DNA from: Triglochin maritima
Taxonomy: Eukaryota; Streptophyta; Magnoliopsida; Alismatales; Juncaginaceae
Direction: 5' to 3'
DNA: 64,000 nt
NCBI GenBank assembly: GCA_963682175.1
Contig: OY821771.1
Coordinates: 25,502,201 to 25,566,200, forward strand
Shown here: positions 56,711-64,000 of the stretch, in pieces
How positions within the stretch are numbered: the stretch's first letter is position 1
How the letters are laid out: each line of letters begins with the position of its first letter
The notes under the pieces: model-generated
What the model was told of the DNA's origin: nothing
What the model saw: the letters and a program-made list of their open reading frames with translations, nothing else
Database searches by the model: none
Program-made: the position numbers and the translations under genes

Positions 56711-56864
56711 CATTTTCAGTTAGAGTTAAAACGACATCTTAACTGTCGTTTTTACTTAATGAAAATGGTATCTGTGGTGTCATTTTTAATGTGCATACTT
56801 TAACAAATAAGTTTCTGCAGTGTATATTTTTCAATTTGTTTTTTGATTATTTCAATTTTTTCCC
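56645..56864 (-). repeat. Right TIR of the MULE
   Basis: Inverted copy of 53,555-53,775 with scattered substitutions. It lies 5' of the transposase gene. Confidence 0.85.
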
Positions 56865-56873
56865 AAATAATAA

Positions 56874-57592
56874 ACCTGAGGAGGAGGAGAAAAGATAATA
56901 TAAGCGCAAAACATAATGGGATATGATCTTTATGTTCGGTGTGTTTAATTACAATGTCAAATGTAATTTTACAATAATCTAAACCTGATTTTGCAAGACT
57001 TCAATCTCAATTGTCAAATGTCTACTTACGTTGTAGGAATAATTTTGAACATAAGTTGAATCTATCATAACAAAAAAAGTGTGTGGTGTTGTATTATAGA
57101 AATGTCTAGTAGTTCAAAATCAAATCTTCTTAGATTTTTTTGAGCATGTCTTCTTTAGTTTCACTTCGTTGGACGTGTTACATTTTCCTTTTTGTTCATT
57201 CTAGGGAACATATTTCAGTAAATTTTTAATGGTATTAAATGAAAATCCTTCTTACTACAAAATATACAACTAACCAGCATGCCACCTCAAGCACAAGTTC
57301 ACATAAAAAAAGCTAACCGAGGCGCTAAATTTTACATTTATCAATCTGGATCCTCTTTAATTCTCCAAAAAATTGGAGATGTCAACTCATGTAATCTTGT
57401 CCATCCAATAACAAAGGATCATTACAATTAGTTTGGCATTGATGAGATGTTGTAAACAAGTCATTAAAGAGAATAAAGAGGTTAAATTTATATACCAATA
57501 CAACTTAAATTAATAGATTGCAAATAAAAGTTTTCCCAACATTACATAATTCACCTCACTTTTACTGTTAAATCTTAAACCTTGTTAGGGTG
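56874..57592. other. Intergenic, nothing recognised
   Basis: AT-rich sequence with no coding motif, repeat border or RNA gene that I can identify. Confidence 0.5.
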
Positions 57593-57998
57593 CTAATGAA
57601 GTTTGGGAGAGGGTTGATGTGGATGTGATGGTGTATGGTGTATGGTGGATGTGCTTGAGGTGACGGTGACGTGAAGGGAGGAGCCTGGTTGGAGGCATGG
57701 GCTGCATGTCCTTGGTTGGCGGGAGTCTTGCTTAAAAGCAAACCCACGTATTCCTCCCATCTTCTTCTTCGATTCTTTTCTCACCCCAAACTTCCATCTT
57801 CCGCTCTCCCTCAGCTTTTCTGTCACCGCAGGCGGAAGAAGCGGTGTGTGCGGAGGACGACGGAGTCGTGGCCTTGAGGCGTGGGACACATCTAGCTTAG
57901 TGCGAGTGGTGTGGGCGTCCGAGTTGCTGACTGGATCGAGTGGGTGGTGAGCGGAGCTCCGGTGTTCTTCAGCAACCTCGTAAGAAAGGTATGCCAAG
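57593..57998 (+). other. GC-richer stretch, possible Tekay-type LTR leader
   Basis: Composition differs sharply from its AT-rich left flank. It ends cctcgtaagaaaggtatgccaag, like the leader ends at 27,465 (gaggtatatgcaag) and, on the minus strand, at about 59,843 (aaaggtatatcaag). A 134-codon minus-strand frame covers it but has no recognisable domain and reads as Pro/Ser/His-rich chance translation. Confidence 0.35.
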
Positions 57999-59433
57999 TG
58001 TAGGATCGTAAGGGTCTCTAGTTCTAATCACTTTTAGGCTAATTACCTACTTGTTTAACCAATCAATTATATGCAGTGGAATCAAAAACTAAACAAGCAA
58101 GTAAAGAGGAAATAAGCAAACCACAATGAGACGAGGAATTTTTATAGAGGTTCGGCACCTCATCCGGGTCCTAGTCCTCTCTTGCAAGCTCCGCTCACGC
58201 ATTTCACTAACCACTCCCCGTTCCAGGCTGGGAGAGAACGTCTTTACAATTTTCAAACTCGCGAACAACCCTTGCCGACCTTAACTCCTCTCACAATCCG
58301 AGAGGGATGCTTCGGACTTTCACCGAAACCTTTACTTGACTTTGACAACAACAAACTTGAGTGTGACAATCACTCTCTAAACTTGAGCACACTTGAGAAA
58401 GATAAGGAGTTGATCTTAAGTGTGGAAATTGAGGCTTGGAGTGTTTGGAATGATCTCTCTAATGTAGGAGGCCAATATGTGTGGGAGAGTTGTGTAAAAT
58501 GGTGTTGGGAACACCTATTTATAAGCTCCTTATAACCGTTGGGGTTAATTGGGTAAGAGTTTGGGTAAGAAACACAAAACAGAAACCTGCAGGATGCATT
58601 TCAGCAAAATTTGGTCGACCGTTGGGCAATTTTGGACTTAGTTCGGTCGATCGGTTAAGAAACGTTCAACCGCCAAAGGCTATAATTTTGGTACACTTAA
58701 GTTAACAGTCCAACACCGAGATAGGTTCGGTCGACCGTAAAGTAACAGCCTCCACTGGGTTGGCGAAAATGATCATGTTCGGTCGACCGATGCAAAGTCT
58801 TCAGTCAATCAAAACGTCCAGGCCGTTGCACAAAATGGAGACACTATAAGTTCGGTCGTCAGAACAGGTCTACGGTTGACTGATAGGCAAAAGTATTTAG
58901 GGGTATTTAGAAATAATACGAATACCATCGTTGGTATAAAACGACAAATCTAATGGTCGGAAAAATGTTATTACATGGTCGACCGAACGGATGGTAGAAA
59001 ACACTAACTGGATAAGTGATCACTCGGTCGACCGAGAGGTATGATTCGGTCGACCGAATGTGGTCAGACAATCCTGGTTTTGGTTAAGTGTTTTCTGGTC
59101 TAAGTTTGGGTGATCTATTGAAGTCCAAATGATGTGAAATTTTGTGTGTGACTTCTATAGAGAACATTGTGTGTGTTTAAGTTGAATTTAGCTCAAGTAT
59201 GCTCAATTACACATAGTTCCTAAGACTCAAGATAAATCAAGATTACATGCCTTCAATATAGCTTTAATACATGTCTTGACTTGATTTTCTTTCTTCCTTG
59301 AGTCTTGATCACCTGTAGAGGTTAACACAATATAATATATATGTTATGCAATATGTGTGCTACTCTACATGATTACAATAAAGATTAGGTTGATTAAATC
59401 ATCAAAACATAGATTAAGGCAAAAAAACCAACA
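57999..59433 (-). mobile_element. Copia LTR, full length
   Basis: 1,435 bp, plus-strand tgtaggatcgtaagggtc...aaaaaaaccaaca. Same family as 34,903-36,156 and 45,031-46,458. Carries at least six exact GGTCGACCG words between 58,610 and 59,050. The flanks (ccaag and tatcg) do not form a target duplication, so it is not a simple solo LTR insertion. Confidence 0.82.
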
Positions 59434-60193
59434 TATCGGTCGACCGAAACAACAAAGAGGTCGAACAAACTTTAAGTTAAACTTAAGTTATCGGTCGAAC
59501 GGGATCTCAGGGTGGTCGACCGTTTTGTGGTCTACACCCCCAACCGACTTTAAACTGTGCTTCGGCCGAACGACAAATGGGAACCGTTCGACCGAAACCC
59601 ACCAGACCTCCATCTCTTTGCTCAAAATGCATAACCGGTCGACCACCCTAGGGTATCGTTCGACCGGTGTGAGAGATAAACACTGAAATTACACTGCAAC
59701 TGGTCAACCGAACCAAACACCGGTCGACCGTTACAGTGCAGAAAACTACTTCACGACCTCCGATGAGCCTTTCGGTCTACTGTCAACTACTCAAACACTC
59801 ACACTAGCTTAAGTGAGCATAAAGTAAAGCTTGATATACCTTTAAGGCTTGAAGAAGCATTTGAAGATCCAACAACGAGCTTTTCCACGCCAACGAGCTA
59901 CCTCTGGCGAAAACCTCCGAGCAACGACCACCTCTACTCTGGCAACCGTCTGAGCTCCTCCTTCATCGCCGATCAACACTTCACCAGAGCTTTCGATGTC
60001 TGAGAGGGAAAGAGTTTGAAAGGGAACGAGCGGGAGAGAGAGAAAACAAGAGAGAAAAGAAAGGAAAAACAAACCTTATATATATTCTCCACTCAATCTG
60101 AGCCGTCCATCTCACCAACTCTAATTCCTCCCTAAACAACCACTAATCAAGCCCAAAACTTGATTAGTGCAAAGTAAGGATTTAGATATTACA
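59434..60193 (-). repeat. 3' LTR (5' part) of the Tekay element
   Basis: Minus-strand TGTAATATCTAAATCC, a TATA box (tatatataagg, near 60,080), a purine-rich leader and the donor-like AAAGGTATATCAAG at about 59,843. Then comes a segment with many gtcgaccg words (59,435-59,740) that parallels 34,700-34,890. Confidence 0.8.
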
Positions 60194-60224
60194 ATTCACC
60201 CTCCTTAAAAGAATTTCGTCCATG

Positions 60225-61514
60225 AAATTAGAACAGAAACTCACCAAACAGTTCCGGGAACTTCTTCCGGACCTCCTCCTCGATCTCTCAAGTGGCCTCT
60301 CGTTCACTATAGTGCTGCCACCTGAACTTCACCACCGGAATGGTCTTCCTCCTGAGATGGTGCTCCATCTGATCCACAATCTCCACAGGTCTCTCCTCGA
60401 GAGAAAAATACTGCTAGATCTCTGGAACATCTAACTGAATCACGTGAGAATGATCTGCTACGTACTTCCTCAGCATTGAAACGTGGAAGACGTTGTGAAG
60501 ACCCGAAAACTGCGGTGGTAACGCAATCTTGTAGGCAACCTCTCTGATACAATCAAGAATCTCAAATGGCCCGACTTACCACAGACTGAGCTTCCCCTTC
60601 TTCCCGAATCTCATCATTCCTCGAGATGGTGAAATCTTCAGGAAAACGTGATCGCCTACCTCAAACATCAGCGCACGCCTATGCCTATCTGCCTAGCTCT
60701 TCTGTATGCTCTGAGCTGTCTCTAATCTGTGCCTGATCACGTCGACATTCTCAGCATACATCTGCACAATCTCAGGCCCAACCAGCTGTCTCTCACCTAC
60801 ATCACTCCAACACACCGGTGATCTGCAAGGTCTCCCGTACAAAGCCTCGTATGGTGTCATCCCAATACTCAAATGCTAGTTGTTGTTGTAGGCGAATTCT
60901 ATCAATGGTAGATGTTCATCCCAGTGTCCTGCCCAATCCAGAGCACAAGCTCTCAGCATGTCCTCTAGAGTTTGGATCGTCCTCTCAGGCTGACCATCTA
61001 TCCGTGGTTGGAATGTTGTACTGAACTTCAGTCGAGTCCCCAGAGTCTGTTGCAGACTCCCTCAAAATCTAGAAGTGAATATGGAGTCTTGATCAGAACA
61101 AGTACTCACTAGCACACCATGAAGTCTAACTATCTCCTCAATGTACAACTTAGTTAGACCCTCCAGAGGTAAAGTGATCCTAATAGCTAAGAAATGCACC
61201 GACTTGGTCAGTCGATTGACTATAACCCAAATCGAGTCATGGAATCCCCTCGTCCTTGGCAGTCCGGTGACAAAATTCATAGTCACATGCTCTCACTTCC
61301 ACTCTAGAAGCCCAATCCTCTGCATCGGTCCCGTGGGTCTCTGGTGCTCAATCTTCACCTGCTGACAAACCAAACACCTGTCAACAAACTCCGCTATCTC
61401 CATCTTCATCTTCTTCCACCAAAAATTCCTCTGAAGGTCCTTATACATCTTCGTGTTGCATGGGTGGATAGAATAACGGGACCTGTATGCCTCCGCTGAG
61501 ATTTCCTCGTTCAT
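60225..61514 (-). pseudogene. Tekay integrase and chromodomain, broken
   Basis: Zinc-binding part at 61,330-61,514 (HPCNTKMYKDLQRNFWWKKM; CLVCQQVKIEHQRPTG). The core starts at 61,286 (MNFVTGLPRTRGFHDSIWVI). Its first catalytic Asp is replaced by Asn (VIVNRLTK), while SDQDSIFTS keeps the second. The chromodomain lies at about 60,235-60,400 (VEIVDQMEHHLRRKTIPVVK; FRWQHYSEREAT, stop, EIEEEVRKKFPELF); the stop sits on the conserved Trp. Another stop (61,293-61,295) replaces Trp in EWKWEH. Chromodomains in this clade guide integration to heterochromatin. Confidence 0.87.
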
Positions 61515-61899
61515 ATCTCCTCCATTCGGTACCCAGACACGGCCTCTGAATCTCAGACCCCATGCACTCCTATACTGAAATCTGATCCATCTCTGGCAGC
61601 TAAATGCAACAACCCAGATAACTCCTCATCAGACCTCTGAGCCTGGACAATGCTCATGACCATTTATGGCTCTACTCTCTGTCCCGCTATCACTGCCCCC
61701 TCAGAGTCCTTGGTAAATGGCTTCCAATTTGACAAGGTCTCGAATAGCCTCCACTCGTGAATACACAAACTAGCAATTGACATCTTCTTTTTCCTACTCA
61801 AGGCATCTGCAACTGTATTCGCCTTTCCCGGATGGTAAGAGATGGTGAAATCATAGTCCTTGATCAGCTCGAGTCATCTGTGTTTCCTCATATTCAGCT

Positions 61900-63000
61900 C
61901 CTTCTACGAAAATAGGTACTTCAGACTCTGGTAATCTGTGAAGACCTCAAACTTCTCGCTATACAGATAATGACGTCAAGTCTTCAGTGCGTGAACCACT
62001 GCTGCCAACTCCAAATCATGAGTGGGGTAGTTCCTCCCGTGCACCTTCAACTGCCTCGAAGTATACGCAACCACCTGACTGTGCTGCATAAGTAAACAAC
62101 CCAACCCCACGCCAGATGCATCGCTATAAATCACAAAACCTCCACTGTCACTGGGAAGAGTCAGAACTGGAGCAGTCGTCAACCGACTCTTCAGTTCCTG
62201 GAAACTGTCCTCGCACATCCGGGACCAAACAAACTTCACTCTTTTCTGCGATAGTGTCGTCAAAGGTGACGTAAGCCTCTAGAAGTCCTTAATGAACCGA
62301 CGATAATAACTCACCAGTCCAACAAAGCTCTTAATCTCTGTCACACTCGTCGGGCTCTCCACTGTGTCACATCCTCCACCTTCGCTGGATCCACTGATAT
62401 CTTAGCTCCCGATACTATGTGTCCAAGAAATGCAACACTGTCTAACCAGAACTCACACTTCGAAAACTTGGCGTACAACCGATAATATCTCAAAATGCCA
62501 AGTACGATCCTAAAGTACTCCATGTGTCACTCTATATCTGGTGAGTATACCAAAATGTCGTCCACGAAGACAATCATAAATTGGTCGACGTACTGGCTGA
62601 ACGTCATGTTCATCAGATCCATGAAAGTTGCAGGTGCATTCGTCAATCCAAATGACAACACCAGAAATTCATAATGACCATACCTCGTCTTAAATGCGGT
62701 CTTCAGAACATCTGCCTCTCTGATCCTCAACTGATAGTAACCGGATCGCAGATCAATCTTCAAGAATACCTTCGCTGACTGTAACTTGTCAAAAATGTCC
62801 TCAATCCTAGGTAAATGATATGATTCCTCACGGTAACCTTATTCAGCATCATGTAATCGTTACACATCCGCAACGAGCCCTCTTTCTTTTTCATGAATAA
62901 CACCAGAGCTCCCTAGGGTGAGACGTTAGGTCGGATAAACCCAGTATCCAACAAATTTTGTAACTGCTTCTTCAGCTTGACTAACTCAGCAGGTGTCATC
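61900..63000 (-). pseudogene. Tekay reverse transcriptase and RNase H, broken
   Basis: RT fingers/palm at 62,527-62,763 ([32 protein letters not shown]; catalytic FVDDILVYS). RT continues at 62,341-62,523 (AKFSKCEFWLDSVAFLGHIV). RNase H lies at 61,976-62,263 ([32 protein letters not shown]). Stops lie at 62,527-62,529 and 61,976-61,978; the latter replaces the Trp of LKTWRHYL. Confidence 0.88.
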
Positions 63001-63226
63001 CTGTATGGAGTCTTCGACTACGGAGTGGTCTCAGTCACCAAATCAATACCAAACTCCAACTCCCTGTGAGGTGGCAGACCAATGACATCCGAAAATACCT
63101 CTGCAAACTCCTGGACAATCTTTATGTCCTCCAATGGCCTTGTCTCCGGATCTGGATCTGGTAAGGTGGACACTAAAGCTCTTCAACCCTTCTCGATCAA
63201 CTTCCATGCCCTCACTGCTGACACCA

Positions 63227-64000
63227 CTACTCGACCTCCTCTATCCTTCGTCTCCCTGCTCCGCACATTAGGTAGACCCTCCTCGGGATCAAAATCTTCT
63301 TTTCCTGGCACAAGACTCGCACATCATACTGTGACAGCCAATTCATCCCCAATATGACGTCGAAGTCCTCCATCGGTAATAAGATCAGGTCTACTAGAAA
63401 CTCATGGTCTTCTAAAACAATCGTGGTGCCGGGGACGTAGCTCCCCACTATGCCCACCCGACTCTGCGGTGTGCTGACTTCCAAAGTGGCAATCAACATC
63501 GCAAGGGTATGGCCCAACAGACTCGAAAATCGATCCGAGATGAATGAGTGTGTGGCCCCACAATCGAAAAGTATTATGGCAACCAAACCATCAACAAAAA
63601 ACATACATTCCACCATAGTGTTGGCGTCTCATGCCTTCTCTGCCGAGATGGTGAAAACTCGTCCGGTCCTCTGTCTCTGCTGAGGTGGCGCAAAAGGACA
63701 ACGACCTCCATCTCTACTTGCTGCTGGGGGTCTCGCTCGACCACTAGACTCGCCTTGGCCACTCACACAATCTTTGGCATAATGACCCGGCTGACAACAA
63801 CTGAAACAAACCCCAGAACAAGTCTCACACTCTCGCCCTGGGTGGATCCTGCCACACTTCCTGCATGACTCAAACTGGCGTGCACCGTTCTCCTCTATCT
63901 GGGTCCTCTTCGCGGAATTCCCTGCTAGTGGAACTCCCAGGCGCCTACTGATCTTCCCCTGTGGCCTCTTGGACTCCGCATAGTTCTCCTGATAGTCTTG
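63227..64000 (-). pseudogene. Tekay gag C-terminus and protease
   Basis: Two zinc-binding clusters at 63,757-63,870 (CRKCGRIHPGREC and CFSCCQPGHYAKDC) are followed by the protease at 63,227-63,616 (LFDCGATHSFISDRFSSLLG; FDVILGMNWLSQYD). The protease active site reads DCG where DSG is usual. The gag N-terminus lies beyond the window. This part is still largely open. Confidence 0.85.

Larger units (their letters stand above)
53555..56864. mobile_element. Mutator-like element (MULE) carrying transposase and a plant-mobile-domain gene
   Basis: Perfect 9-bp target duplication aaataataa at 53,546-53,554 and 56,865-56,873. Terminal inverted repeats extend about 210-220 bp: left from ggatttttttcaaaataatc; right, reverse complement, from gggaaaaaattgaaataatc. 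Inside are two convergent genes, PMD on the plus strand and MULE transposase on the minus strand, both with stops. The size (3,310 bp), long TIRs and 9-bp duplication are diagnostic of Mutator. Confidence 0.95.
59434..64000 (-). mobile_element. Tekay/Del chromovirus (Ty3/Gypsy), decayed, runs off the window
   Basis: On the minus strand: gag zinc knuckles (63,757-63,870), protease, RT, RNase H, integrase and chromodomain. A polypurine tract (ttaaggagggtgaat, plus 60,194-60,208) and the start of the 3' LTR (TGTAATATCTAAATCC, from 60,193 leftwards) follow. The LTR is interrupted at 59,433 by a Copia LTR. Multiple nonsense changes make it inactive. The chromodomain and order place it in the Tekay/Del lineage. 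Confidence 0.9.

Noticed and set aside
57593..57997. 134-codon minus-strand frame
   Set aside because: Low-complexity Pro/Ser/His-rich product with no domain, over sequence that looks like an LTR leader.

Overview
This is plant nuclear DNA, almost certainly from a eudicot. It holds two host genes that look intact: an ethylene-response-factor gene with an AP2 domain and a C-terminal EDLL motif, and a five-exon cytokinin-type response regulator with GT-AG introns. Nearly everything else is transposable elements, mostly nested and decayed. There are no operons, no bacterial ribosome-binding sites, and I saw no rRNA, tRNA or CRISPR. The species cannot be told from the sequence.

Layout, left to right. 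1-3.4 kb: CACTA-like subterminal repeats and Copia LTR scraps. 3.42-4.36 kb: ERF1B-like gene with its proximal promoter. 5.02-9.22 kb: a minus-strand Ty1/Copia element with both LTRs, its primer site and decayed gag, protease, integrase and RT-RNase H. 10.36-27.04 kb: a plus-strand Ty3/Gypsy element cut twice, by a 565-bp hAT element (12,262-12,826) and by an 11-kb nest (13,252-24,545). The nest starts with a young Athila/Tat-type element that has an intact 810-codon gag-protease ORF but no reverse transcriptase or integrase. It continues with pieces of two more Athila-type LTR elements and the 3' end of a Tekay/Del-type LTR. 27.1-29.8 kb: two solo LTRs. 31.4-48.6 kb: a second, deeper nest. 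An Athila/Tat element (5' LTR, primer site, gag) is split by one Athila solo LTR, one Tekay-type LTR that itself holds a Copia LTR, a second Tekay-type LTR, and a truncated Athila element. It abuts a SIRE/Maximus-like Copia element whose gag holds a solo LTR.

48.6-49.4 kb has CACTA-type subterminal repeats. 51.3-52.3 kb is the response-regulator gene. It is followed by a short hAT remnant with a dimerisation-domain fragment (52,728-53,321) and a complete 3.3-kb Mutator-like element (53,555-56,864). The Mutator-like element has about 210-bp terminal inverted repeats and a perfect 9-bp target duplication. It carries two convergent decayed genes: a MULE transposase on the minus strand and a plant mobile domain (MAIN-like) gene on the plus strand. 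From 59.4 kb to the right edge lies a minus-strand Tekay/Del chromovirus (gag zinc knuckles, protease, RT, RNase H, integrase, chromodomain, 3' LTR), broken by repeated Trp-to-stop changes. A Copia LTR lies against it.

The two host genes have no evident functional link: one is an ethylene/jasmonate-type transcription factor, the other a predicted cytokinin-feedback phosphoreceiver. The most interesting signals are the MULE that carries a PMD gene, the young pol-less Athila element, paired hairpins with compensatory changes in several Athila-type LTRs, and a palindrome (CGGTCGACCG) that is dense in LTRs of two unrelated superfamilies.
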